The notes under the pieces: model-generated
What the model was told of the DNA's origin: nothing
The model's input: the letters and a program-made list of their open reading frames with translations, nothing else
Databases searched by the model: none
Source: Erpobdella octoculata
Lineage: Eukaryota; Annelida; Clitellata; Hirudinida; Erpobdellidae
Direction of reading: 5' to 3'
Length of the DNA stretch: 64,000 nt
NCBI GenBank assembly: GCA_963978895.1
Contig: OZ022238.1
Span: forward strand, 30,273,103-30,337,102
Part shown: positions 45,720 through 56,173 of the stretch, in pieces
Position numbering within the stretch: position 1 is the first letter of the stretch
Layout: each line of letters begins with the position of its first letter
Program-made: the position numbers and the translations under genes

Positions 45720-47420
45720 GCAATTGACAGTCATGTGCAAAAGCGTTTTATCTAAGTTATTCATCGGCCTAGAGATTTGATATATGAAGAAATAATAGTT
45801 AAATATGTAAACTTTAATATAACAAAAAATTAAACCGAACTGTTTTTTAGTAAGAAGTTTATGAAGATACTAGTGAACGCTCTAGAAGTTTTGCGCAACT
45901 ACCGCATCAAAATCTAAAATTCGCATAGGTGCAAAAGTGTTTTATCTAGGGATTTGAAATTTTCAGACATAATAGTTAAATATGTAAACTTTAATATAGC
46001 AAAAAAATAAAAACAATCACCTTGTTAATAATAAAGATACATGATCTCAAATAACCACTGACTTTGAACGCTCTAGAAGTTTTGTGCAACAACCGCATCA
46101 AAATCTAAAAAGTGCATATGTGCAAAAGCGTTTTATCTAAATTACTCATCGAAAAAATTTTCAGACATGATAGTTAAATATGTAAATTTTAATATAGTAA
46201 AAAATAAAAACAATATAAAAATAATAAAGATACATGATCTCAAAGAACCACTAACTTTGAACGAATATTCAAGAAATATGACATGAGGCTAAAAAGTGCA
46301 AATGTGTATCTAAATTACTCATTGGCCTAGAGATTTGACATTTTCAGACATAATAGTTAAATAAGTAAACTTTAATATAACAAAAAATAAAACCGAAATG
46401 CAGGCTTGCGGAGCCGGAGCCGCTAATTTTTGTGCGATCCGGACCCAGAGCCGAAAATATCTGGCGGCTCCGGCTCTCAAAATTTTTTTATATGAGCAGA
46501 ATTTTTTCAAGATGAAAAGCTTTAAAATTCTAAAATTATTTGATTGTTTATCTCCCTCAAATTTGAAATGTTTTAATATTTTACAAACGTCACAACAGCA
46601 ACAGCCTTCAATCAAATGTTAGCGCGCGCACACATCACCACAAGAAATCTATAATGAATTGTTTTCGTTTCGTTTTAGTTTGTTTACTTGCCAAACTCTG
46701 TTTTTGGTTACATTGTTATTTTTTTACTTTTTTTTATTTTATTCAAAATTTTTAAAACTGCATTAAAAATTAATACAATTATGTTCCAAATACACACTCG
46801 AGATGCGCTTCAAGATTTGCTTTCGTTTGATGAGTGTTTATATTCTTATAAAATAATTACAGTTTTTTAAATTGCATATTATTTTGTTAACTTTATAGTA
46901 AAAATATTTTAACTCCGTGAAATAATTTTATCAAGCATTTAAAATTAAATTTTTGCTGCGCCAAAAAACAAAACGTACACTTTCGTATACATTTAAAATC
47001 GGCTAAAAACAAAATGGTCGGTTTTAATATTTAACAATTGTCATATAAGTAGAGTAGATAAACTAATAAAGTGTAAGTATAAACAGTTAAAAATGCTTCA
47101 GTGAAAAGTTTGCGCAAGTTTGTCTCGTGTGACACCCCCTTTATAGAGAGCCGGGAGCCGAGCCGTCAAATTTTCGGGAGCCTGCCGAAATTTTTGTTAG
47201 CAAGAAATTTATGAAGATATGAAGTCATTACTATTACTAGTAAACGCTCTAGAAGTTTTGCGCAACGACCGCATCAAAATCTAAATTACTCATATGCCTA
47301 GAGATTTGAAATTTTCAGACATAATAGTTAAATATCTAAATTTTAATATAGTAAAAAATAAAAACAATATAAACATAACAAAAATACATGATCTCAAAGA
47401 ACCACTAACTTTGAACGAAT
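45720..47420. repeat. ~190-bp tandem repeats in element D (interrupted)
   Basis: GCAAAAG(C/T)GTTTTATCTA and AATAGTTAAATATGTAAACT recur at about 45735, 45928, 46120, 46310 and, after the nested MITE, about 47290. The units also share CTCTAGAAGTTTTGCGCAAC. Confidence 0.85.
46401..47184. mobile_element. 784-bp hAT MITE nested in element D
   Basis: Begins CAGGCTTGCGGAGCC and ends GGGAGCCTG. The flanks CCGAAATG and CCGAAATT match at 7 of 8 bp. The uninterrupted repeat unit confirms that sequence is inserted. Both ends have further GAGCCGGAGCCG-type motifs. Short open frames inside have no family-like features. Confidence 0.75.
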
Positions 47421-47730
47421 ATTCAAGAAATATGACTTAAAATTTAGGTTATTTATATGCTTCATCAAATGAAAAGGTTTATTACAGGTTCAATGATGTA
47501 ACTATTTCTAAAATTGACCTAGTAAATCTGGAGATATGCATTTTCTTGTAAACGCACTTTTGACTGCCCGTTTTGTTACGTGGGCAATTTTTTGGACAGA
47601 GATAGCTTGGCGTGATTGGCCTGCGCGTCTCAGCCGTGCGACTCCCTAGGTAAAAGTGTTACTGTATCGGCAGTTTTGCCAAAACAATTGATAATTTCGA
47701 TTAATTAATAAAGATGTACATATTTTTTAA

Positions 47731-47860
47731 AAGGTTAGGGCTAGGGTAAAGGTTGGGGTTAAGGTTAGGGTTTGAATTCAAGTGCTCCAGTTACCGATTG
47801 CAACCACGGCAAACCGCAGGGGCAATAGCAGCGACCTGGCCGAACTTCGCTTCACGCTTT
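47731..47860. repeat. Telomere-like TTAGGG block in a MITE-related fragment
   Basis: GGTTAGGGCTAGGGTAAAGG and further degenerate units are followed by GATTGCAACCACG..GCAATAGCAGCGACC. The same order (reversed) lies in the MITE at 4819-4932, so the block probably travels with that MITE family. Confidence 0.6.
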
Positions 47861-47949
47861 AGTGTGACTAAATACTGCATCGGACATATTATGTAACAAT
47901 TCTAGCCCAAAGGTCGACTTGTGTTACGTAATATCATTAACAAGCAGAT

Positions 47950-48177
47950 CAAGGATATCTTGATATAACAACTGGATCCACAACCTACTCTAGTAGGCCA
48001 AGACAATTTAGCCAATTACGTCATTGTTACATCAAGATTTTTAAAGGTATGATATAACTACTGATGCTTTTGTAGTTTGTTACATCAATTTATTTTTAAT
48101 TATGATATAAGAAGCAATAAAACATTAGGCCTACTAGAGTAGGTTGTGCATCCAGTTGTTATATCAAGACATCCTTG
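47950..48177. mobile_element. 228-bp hAT MITE with 8-bp TSD
   Basis: The inverted termini (CAAGGATATCTTGATATAAC / GTTATATCAAGACATCCTTG) extend about 47 bp through CCTACTCTAGTAGGCC. The perfect TSD AAGCAGAT lies at 47942-47949 and 48178-48185. Confidence 0.95.
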
Positions 48178-48604
48178 AAGCAGATACTATTAACTATTAT
48201 TCAACATTCAACGGGCTCTACTGTGTTGTGTAATAGGCCTAATTTGTTGTATAACAGTTTCAGTTATGTATGTCTTATATGAATGGAGTGGTTAGGCCGT
48301 TGTATTATACGCGCTCAACAATAGGCCCGATGCGTCGGGTACAAAGTGTGATGTATCACAAGCTTGAAATGTATAACCCGATGCATTGGTTGTTAAGGTC
48401 TCAGATGATGCTTACGAGATTTGATGCGTTGATTATTAGCTATGGTTTTTTAAATGCCTTGAATTAAATCCGATGCGTTTATATGTATGAGATCCGATGT
48501 ATAATACACGCTCAGCAATAGGTCTGATGCGTCTGGTATAAAGTGATGCTATGGTTTTTAGAAAACCTTGAATTATGTCCGATGCATTGAAATATATGTC
48601 AGTC

Positions 48605-48890
48605 ACATTTATATAGAAAACACGTTTATTGAAAAATAATAGTAAAATAAAATTGAGCAACACTAAGAAAGTTTTTAATGCCTTGAAATATGTCCGATGC
48701 ATTGAAATATATCAGACACCTTTATATAGAAAAAACGTTTTATATTCACATTTATATAGAAAACACGTTTATTGAAAAATAATAGTAAAATAAAATTGAG
48801 CAACACTAAGAAAGTTTTTAATGCCTTGAAATATGTCCGATGCATTGAAATATATCAGACACCTTTATATAGAAAAAACGTTTAATGAAG
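48605..48890. repeat. ~143-bp direct repeat, two copies
   Basis: CACATTTATATAGAAAACAC starts copies at 48605 and about 48748, each ending near CAGACACCTTTATATAGAAA. Nearly identical. Confidence 0.9.
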
Positions 48891-49198
48891 AAAAAAAATT
48901 AGCAATCTTAATTTGCACTAGCGAAAGCATTTATGGCTTCTTTCACTTAAAATCTGTTTTTGTTCTATTTACGTGTCCTTAGATGTAATTTTTTGCCCGC
49001 ACCCGGCTTCGGGATAGTCAGCATCCCATCGGAACTAACTGCAGTCGGAACTCCAGGTAGTCGGAAACATTTTAAATGACTTTATCCTGTTGACTAGGTG
49101 TTAGTGTTATATCTTTATTATTCTAAATTAACGATAATAATTATAATCTAACTATTGTGTTTGCTAAACACTTATTTAGATCTGAAGTCTGAATTTTT

Positions 49199-49545
49199 TT
49201 TATAATAGCTTATAGTCCTTTACACCAATTGTTTTAAGACTGAAACGGCTGTGTCAGAAGCACCTAAGTACTTCCAGTCGTGGATCATAATTTAACTTTT
49301 CCCTCCTCCTTTCTCCAGGCTTGGAACTGGCTTGCAAAAGGAAGGCGGAGTTAATGAAATTACATTTTTTTATAATAGTTTATAGTCCTTTACACCAAGT
49401 GTTTTAAGACTCCAATGGCTGTATGTAGGAAGCACTTAAGTACTTCCTGTCGTGGACCAGATTTGATCCTTTTTACTTTTTTTCCCTCCTTTCTCCAGGC
49501 TTGGGACTGGCTCGCAATTAGCGAGGCAGAGTTATGAAATTACAT
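49199..49545. repeat. Tandem dimer of a dispersed ~172-bp repeat
   Basis: TTTATAATAG(C/T)TTATAGTCC, ACCAA(T/G)TGTTTTAAGACT, AAGTACTTCC(A/T)GTCGTGGA and TTTCTCCAGGCTTGG occur twice, about 172 bp apart. Related copies are in element C (~42595-42715), element D (45130-45290, 45535-45700) and, reversed, element A (~40500-40625). Confidence 0.85.
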
Positions 49546-49607
49546 CTGCTTTGTTTTATGAAGTAAGTAAAAAGGAAATTAAATAGGACAAAACTTAAAG
49601 ATATTTA

Positions 49608-49745
49608 TACATGTATATATATATACATATATATATACATATATATATATATGTATATATATATACATATATATATATACATATATATATACATACATAT
49701 ATATATACATATATATATACATATATATATACATACATACATACA

Positions 49746-49777
<32 letters not shown>

Positions 49778-49800
49778 GCCATATATATATTTATAGCCAT
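49608..49800. repeat. (TATACA)n / (CATA)n simple repeat
   Basis: Alternating TATATACA then (CATA)n. The stop-free frames on both strands are artefacts. Confidence 0.95.
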
Positions 49801-49839
49801 ACAATAAATATGGCTATAGATCCATACTCCCAACAGTTA

Positions 49840-50390
49840 GTTTTATCCAAGAATCGGGAGCTAAACAAAGCTTGCCCCCCTCTGCAAACATTCCTGCGGG
49901 CGCCCATAATGGGTGCGCCCCCCTTAACAAAATTCTGGATCCGCCCCTGTATATATATATATTTATATATATATATATACATACATATATTTATAGCCAT
50001 ACTTCCAACAGTTAGTTTTATCCAAGAACCGGGAGCTAAACAAAGAGATTCCCACTCCCGTTGTAACCTGATGTCGCTTTTGCAAATTAGGGCTCTTGAA
50101 GCCTCAGGACACTGGAAATCGACTAAGGACTTAAGTTTGTCTATCAGTTCCGGTAATTGATTTTGACGCCACTGAACCTCTTGTTTCAAGACATGGTTAA
50201 TGGACTCACAATTATTATTTATCCAAGTGCTTTTTCCGGCGACACAGTTTTCATGTATTAATCTTTCAATACGTTTGGAAAAATAATTTTGAAATTCAAT
50301 AGTCCCTTGCGAAAGGGGCCCATCATGGCTTTTAAGCTCTTCACTTTTTCATCAAAACTAATAATGTCGGTCATTGCAATTAGTCCCTAA
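49840..50390 (-). pseudogene. MULE-like transposase C-terminal fragment
   Basis: On the - strand, KVKSLKAMMGP (near 50345) is followed, after a frameshift near 50313, by FQNYFSKRIERLIHENCV, then WINNNCESINHVLKQEV and [29 protein letters not shown] matches the catalytic Glu region of MULE-type enzymes (compare NNFCESAMRV in the intact gene at 30571). The upstream catalytic Asp regions are absent. Near 49868-49950 a hAT-like end (CAGGGGCGGATCCAG on the - strand) and a duplicated CCAACAGTTAGTTTTATCCA segment interrupt the C-terminus. Confidence 0.5.
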
Positions 50391-50589
50391 TTTTCTATTA
50401 ACGTTTTCGTGCAGATGACGCGAGCAGAAGACAGTGGTAGCATCGGATATAATTCAAAGCATTTAAAAAACCATAGCTAATAATCAACGCATCGATTCTC
50501 GTAAGCATAATCTGAGACCGATGCAGTATTTAGATACACCGAACCTTTACCTATAGAATTATAGATAGTGTATAGAGTACTGGACTCCT

Positions 50590-50866
50590 ACACTATAACT
50601 ATTTTTTTGCACTCGTGCATAAGTGCGGCCACCGCCAATTTGTTTACATAAGGCTAATAGCAAAGATATATATATATATATATTTTTAATTTTTTCCAAT
50701 AGTCTAAATCGGTTTAAAAATAATTCATTATATACAAATGTAACAACATAAAAAATATTTAAATTAAAATAATTATAATAATAACAGTAATAACTAAATA
50801 ATTAAGATCAGTTAGCAAAGCCTTTAACAACGGAATTACAGTCAACTTCAAGGACTGTCTCGTAGA
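50590..50866. other. Gene-free AT-rich stretch
   Basis: Includes a short (TA)n near 50670. Nothing else recognised. Confidence 0.5.
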
Positions 50867-51157
50867 TTGACTATGCATTGTCAAAGTGGTGCCATATACC
50901 AACATATGTCAACACAACATTCAATCAAACCATCACATAAATTTCTAATTGATAATGCCAGTATACTAATGAAAGAAAATCAACCCATTAAGTTAAAATT
51001 AAAAGAAGCTTTAGCCATTAATAAATGTAAGCCTTTAATTAATAAACAATGGTATTCTTTTGATATCAAATATCAAATTAATTTTTTTAGAAATTTCAAA
51101 AAAAAAGTTGGCAAAGTTTCGACGAGTGTTGTTTTGATTTTTGACAAGTTTGTTTAA
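50867..51157 (+). pseudogene. Possible GIY-YIG endonuclease C-terminal fragment (retroelement relic)
   Basis: The 96-codon frame contains GAIYQHMSTQHSIKPSHKFL, then KENQPIKLKLKEALAINKCK and PLINKQW. The order 'His-rich helix, K-L..EAL.I, KP.IN' resembles the end of GIY-YIG nuclease domains in Penelope-like and related retroelements. The GIY and YIG motifs themselves are not present, and the frame begins at an arbitrary codon. This is a family resemblance from memory only. Confidence 0.35.
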
Positions 51158-51639
51158 TAAATGTAACTTATGACACTATAAATTTTAATTTTTGGATTTA
51201 ATCAAAATTAACTATTAATTAATCGTTAATTTTTCAAAAGTAAACTATTAAATTTAAATTAATCGTTAACGGCCCTAGTTTATATTATTAGTTAATTTTA
51301 ATGATAAAAAGTACCAATGATAAAAAATAATTTAACGTCTGGCACAGCATATATTTTCCGCTCACATCTTGATGACTTAGTGCGGCTTACGTAAAGTCAT
51401 CAATTTAGCAGATATTTCAATAAAATTTAATTTTTATAAATATATAAACTTCTTAGGCATAAAGCTATTCTTCGATTGTTCCATTTTAAGGATCTGTCTT
51501 TATCATAGAAACACGCAGCGCAAATCCTCCCCACACCTGTCAGTATTTTTTGTAAAAACATTTAATTAACTGCTATTAAACTAATATAATATAAACAGTT
51601 CATTATGTTTATAACCAAAAATGAGAAGGTTTTGAAATT
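51158..51639. other. Gene-free AT-rich stretch
   Basis: No feature recognised. Confidence 0.4.
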
Positions 51640-52331
51640 TGGTATCTAGATTCTTCTTAAAAAATAAAAAGAAACGTGTTTCACCATTTTTCGACCACTC
51701 GGCGAGTGGAAAAAAAGAATATTTGCTTAAAAACTCTAAAAATGTGATTATTTAGTGCCGAGATTATTCCTACAAAATAACAAAATACGTGTTTTAATCA
51801 TTTTTGAAAATTTGGTTTTCAGACTTCAAATTTGGGGTGGAATATAGAGTCAATTGTGTTCTAGAATAACTGCTACTCAAAAACTGTAAGTGCTACAGTT
51901 GTACAAATTAGTAATCAGTATTAACTTGAGAAATAAAGATAAACGAGTTTCACTATTTTTTGATAATTTTGTTTGTGGGTGGAAAAAATAATTATTTGCT
52001 TAAAAACTCAAAAACTGAATATGTCAAAGTGTGGAAATTTAGAATCTATATTTTTAAAATAAAAAGATATGTTTCACCATATTCTGAATATTTGGTTTTC
52101 GTGACTTCAAATGTAGGGTGGAAAATAGAGTTATGTTTTTTTAGTATAACTGCCACTCAGAAACTGAAAACACTACAGATTTAAACAAGTAAAGATAAAA
52201 AATAAATTTCTTAAAGAAATGCTTTTGACCGTTTCGTTTATATCTCGATAATTCAGGCGTTTGCTCTCCCGTTCTCGCTCACGCTTGCTCTCCCATTCCC
52301 GTTCTCTCTCACGCTCATTTTCTCTTTTTAA
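51640..52331 (+). mobile_element. Helitron-related fragment, opposite orientation to copies 1-3
   Basis: Two or three ~155-bp units appear as reverse complements of the Helitron repeats (TTTGGGGTGGAATATAGAG, ACTGCTACTCAAAAACTG). The GAGCGTGAG/CGGGAA-type block follows at 52262-52320 (reverse of 110-180). A segment including TATCTCGATAATTCAGGCGT is inverted at about 54283-54305. A piggyBac element is inserted at TTAA 52328-52331. Confidence 0.6.
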
Positions 52332-52600
52332 CCCATATATGCCAAAGTTTGAATTTGCATGTTATATTGATATGAGGGGTTCTTCATATTGGTCTTATTG
52401 ATAAATAATTTTTTATTTTTTTTTATTTTAAAGTTTAGTATTTTTTTTTCTCTTATGAAGATTGATCCTTTATAAAGGATTGTCGGCACACAGCAAAACA
52501 TTTAATATTTTTTTATTTTATTTTATTTTTTTAAAGATAATCTGTATCGATAAAACTACATAAAAAACATTGTTATGGTTCAAGATAACTGTTTCTACAG

Positions 52601-53395
52601 TTATTTCGTGTGATAGTTCAAAAAACAGTCTTTTGGGTGCAGGCCAACCGGGGTACTGCCACTGGTACATTTCTGGCAAACAAAATTCGTTTTCTTTTTG
52701 CAAACATCGCATTTCTTTTGTTTGTCGATGTAAAGTGGCAGATGATCCAGACGATCTAAACGTACATCACTTGAGACCCTGCAATTGCAAAATTGAGTAG
52801 TCCAGCCCTTCGACTGCTGATCGTTTAGCCTTAGGGCAAACCTCTGGCTGTAAACCTCGACGATCTCACGTCTGAATCCGAGAAGGTCCAAACGGTGCTG
52901 GTTGTAGGAAGGGCTTCTCTTGTACAAATAAAATGCATTTTGGATCGACACGTCCAGCATGTAGTTGAAAAGTGGCCACCACCACTTTTTCGACTGAATG
53001 CTGGTATGGTAACTGCTGATATTTTGATCCATCTGATCGGTGCCGCCCATACAGACGTTATATTTTTTGATTGCAGAAGGCTGAGTCACCAAGATTTCTT
53101 TCTTGGCAGTGCTGGACCACCGCTTGGCTTTGTCAACTGGCTGCACGCCACATACATTAGATGCAATGGTTACTGGACTGTTGTCATGCCAACGGATGAC
53201 GATGACTTTTCCAGCCTGGTCGTAGCGATGATCAATATGCCCCCGATCTTTTTTCTTCATTTCTGCTGGCGTTATCAATGGACACTTGTCAGTACGGTTC
53301 GCTCTCAGAGTTCCAGTAGCTCCAAAACCATGCTCAGTCAGGTGGTCCAGCAGGTAAAGCGACGTAAAGTTGTCCGTAAAGAATCCGGTAGATCG
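52601..53395 (-). pseudogene. piggyBac transposase, C-terminal part with CRD finger
   Basis: The frame is open from about 53395 (SLYLLDHLTEHGFGATGTLR) through KCPLITPAEMKKKDRG, VIVIRWHDNSPVTIASN (catalytic Asp in WHDN), GGTDQMDQNISSYH (catalytic Asp region), KKWWWPLFNYMLDVSIQNAF and the C-terminal Cys-rich domain CDVCKKKTNFVC..C..LHPKDCF. It stops at 52601. Cut-and-paste enzymes of this family integrate at TTAA, as the flanks show. Both Asp motifs seen and the finger are intact; the N-terminal half is almost entirely missing. Confidence 0.85.
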
Positions 53396-53529
53396 TTCTT
53401 AGTCCACTTCCTTGTCCCTGACTTCGGCTTAGAATTCACTGAAGTTTTTTGCTTCTTCGTCGAAGGCAATCCCGAAAGTCTGTCGTTAGATGACTCTTCG
53501 ACATCTTCTTCATCACTATCATTGTTCAG

Positions 53530-53817
53530 TCACATCCGATAGTAACGGTTGGTTTTGACGACAATTTCCGCCTCGGCCTGCAGTTGATGTCCATTCAGGT
53601 TTTCCATCAGTCCACCCTGGTCCTCGTCTGCGCTATCCCCGTCCGTCAGGACGCCATCTGGCGGCGTGATGTAAATGTCTGGGATTTCAAACGAACCAGA
53701 CTCCACCATGGAAATGACTTCATTCAATGTGTACCTAAAATACAAGACCAATAGAAGTGGTTTCCGTAGTATGTTTGTTGAGAAAGTACACATGTTATAC
53801 ATATGTTGGGTATACAC
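53530..53817 (-). pseudogene. piggyBac transposase N-terminal acidic segment
   Basis: The segment reads YTLNEVISMVESGSFEIPDI, then VLTDGDSADEDQGGLMENL. This is the low-complexity acidic N-terminus typical of piggyBac proteins. Between this and 53395 most of the dimerisation and first catalytic region is deleted. The frame upstream of YTLNEV may be UTR read-through. Confidence 0.6.
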
Positions 53818-54196
53818 GGTGTGCCTACGATCCTTTATAAAGTATTGACAAAAAATGCATTTTTTTTATACAACCAAATATTCCCCGTGCACGAGCAATA
53901 GACAAGCTGACTAAGAACACTTTTAAGTAACATACAAATTAAAAAAATACTGGTTTTCAAAAAAAAGAAATTTTATGGACCAACCTTTTTCCTGATTCCA
54001 TAATAAAAAAATTGAACTTCAAAACGTATCTAAATTCCAACCAAAATGAAAAATATAAATAAAACAAAAATACTATGGTTTTCCGTAGATATCCTTTAAT
54101 TGATTTTTATTGAAACATTGATATTAAATTGAAAATTAAAAAAATTGCAATTAGTTTTCCATAGATCCTTTATAAAGGACTGTCGGCTTATATGGG

Positions 54197-54350
54197 TTAA
54201 TTTATTTAAAAAAATGCTTTTATTAACCCCCATTTTTTACGAGTCTCCTGATGTAACCAAAGACTATATAGACGCCTGAATTATTGAGATATAAACGGCT
54301 CGACTCAAACTAGTACGTCTTCATGCGTTTTTTAACTGTGCGACTGCCTA
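54197..54350. mobile_element. Solo right end of a TAGGnAGTCGCA element
   Basis: TGTGCGACTGCCTA ends at 54350 and matches the terminus of elements A, C and D. No partner end was found to the left. Confidence 0.5.
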
Positions 54351-56045
54351 CCTTAAATAAATTAAAATTAATCAAAATCAATTTTATATGAAAGTTAGTG
54401 TTGTAATAAACAAAAATTAAATACAAAATTAAATAAAAAGTACAAGATTGAGCGTAACGGCTGTTTTAGATTCAAAAGAGGCAAATAAAAGCATTTAAAA
54501 AAAAATATTTTTTATTTCACTTGTTGTACACATAAGTTAACTTTCTTGTTGTTTATAATCGCGAATCGTTAACTTCAACTGATATCTTCTCAAAGTAGCA
54601 ATAAATAGCATTTTTTCATTACAAAACTTTGTTGAAACGTTTTGATTTGGTAGTTTAATTCTACATTTAATTGGCAAATATTTTGCATAAGTTGTATGGA
54701 AAGCAGCAAAAATAATTCATTCTCCTATAGTGAAATATTACCAAGATCTATTTATCAAGTGCAACAAAAGTGAGAAGTTAAAACTAAAAATTAAACAATA
54801 TTTGGTAAAAATAAAATAAGAGGTACATAAAAGAAGCATGTATTCCACGCTATTCGCTTCCAAAAGATTCAATCAAATCATGGAAAGCCAGCAGCCTGCC
54901 TGCCTTGGCTGTCAACAAATTCTCTGGCACCCCTCCTTCCAGCGTGTATAGTAAGAGAACATTCAGTTCTGCAGGCCTTATATGCAATGACCATTGATAT
55001 AACTACACCAGCCAAAATTGGAATGCTGTTGTTCCTAACTAAGAATCTTGAAGCAGTCAATTTTGACTACTAATTAGATACTATTTCACTTTTTCTATCT
55101 TTTTGCCTTTTTTATCTATCTGAGTTTGCGCGACTGTCATCACCATCTGTTATCGATTCCTGTTATTACCATAAGCGTCGACGGGTACCTGAGCTTTGGG
55201 CAGGTACTTGTCGACACTTCTAGTAAACGAGATTGGTCAATTTTTCCAGCCCGTGCAGTAAAGAATGACACGGGGACAAAAACTCTCCTCCATTCCCACA
55301 TCATCCTCATATACATCTCTCCATCCCCATCAAGTTTACCCCCATTCCATCCCTATCAAGTTTGTCCCCATCCCCACTCCATCCCTATCATTACTGCCTC
55401 TCTCCCCGCCTGAAACAGCCACAGGCACTCAGGTAGGCTTTTTTGCCAAATTTGATACCTTTATCGTTTACTGAGGTATTAAAACTCCACCCATTTGATA
55501 TCGTATGGTTCTTATGCACCTATGCCCGTCGTATTACCTGATCATTTCCGATTTTGGCAGGTATCCAGGACAGGTGATCAGATTTCCAATTAACCAAAAA
55601 ATTTAGCCTTTTTTGTTTTGTTTTTATCATAATAAATAACATAAATTCATTGTGAGTTCAACAAGTTTAAGATTTTGCTGTAAGGCTGTTGTATAGAACT
55701 CAATTATTTCATTATTCGGACGTGGTCTGAAGCCGAAGTTAGAATAGTGCCAAATGCTTAAACTTTGGGCAGAAGCAAAGTTTGAATCAAAATTCAGCCA
55801 GTTCCCAGTCCCTTGTATATACTTTTTCATTATCGGAAAATTGATATTTTTAGCTATTTTCGATCGATAAAATTAATAGCACTTTCCATTATTAATAAAT
55901 ATATATCAAAGTATCAAAAAATACTTTCATTTGCTTGTACAGAATTTATTCTGTGTTTTTCAGATATCTCTCGACTATACCTTTCATAACAATTGGTTTG
56001 GCAGTTTTAGCCATTTTGTTTGGGTAGTCACGAAGAAACGTAAAG
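54351..56045. other. Gene-free region upstream of MED14
   Basis: AT-rich, with a (CCCATTCCATCCCTATCAAG)-like tandem stretch at about 55290-55395 and a hairpin-like GTCGACGGGTACCTGAGC / GGGCAGGTACTTGTCGAC near 55175-55215. The MED14 promoter should lie in the last few hundred bases; no TATA box is obvious. Confidence 0.5.
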
Positions 56046-56173
56046 ATGTCTCCAATCGATGGACAAACCTTGATGCAGCCTAGTGGCTTGATGCAGAATG
56101 TTATTCCATTGTCGACTTTAATTGAATTTATTGTACAGAGGACTTACCATGAACTGACAGTCCTTTCGGAATT
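56046..56173 (+). CDS. MED14: MED14 coding exon 1
   Basis: Begins [10 protein letters not shown] and ends after ..LTVLSE plus TT, with donor GTAAGT. Phase 2. Confidence 0.9.

Larger units (their letters stand above)
44688..47648. mobile_element. hAT-like non-autonomous element D, 3.0 kb
   Basis: Termini TAGGCAGTCGCACGG and CCGTGCGACTCCCTA are inverted. The TSD GGTAAAAG is perfect at 44680-44687 and 47649-47656. Its right end matches the left end of element A in reverse, so A and D are the same family in opposite orientation. It contains ~190-bp tandem repeats and a nested 784-bp MITE. Confidence 0.9.
48379..50540. mobile_element. Inverted arms enclosing a MULE-like fragment (probable decayed element)
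   Basis: 48379-48475 and 50443-50540 are inverted copies (TCAGATGATGCTTACGAGAT, GCGTTGATTATTAGCTATGG). CGATGC motifs recur on both sides. Terminal ends and TSD were not found. The enclosed part holds a 143-bp direct repeat, simple repeats and a transposase-like fragment. Confidence 0.5.
52332..54196 (-). mobile_element. piggyBac element, internally deleted, TTAA TSD
   Basis: CCCATATATGCC at the left and GGCTTATATGGG at the right are inverted, each directly flanked by TTAA (52328-52331, 54197-54200). A second subterminal inverted pair is ATCCTTTATAAAGGA. Length is 1865 bp. The - strand carries a broken piggyBac transposase. Confidence 0.95.

Noticed and set aside
46398..46870. Short ORFs inside the 784-bp MITE of element D
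   Set aside because: They begin at the terminal repeat and have no protein-like features; the hAT-like ends explain the sequence.
52895..53542. 215-residue + strand ORF across the piggyBac
   Set aside because: It is antisense to the transposase frame, which has clear catalytic and finger motifs.
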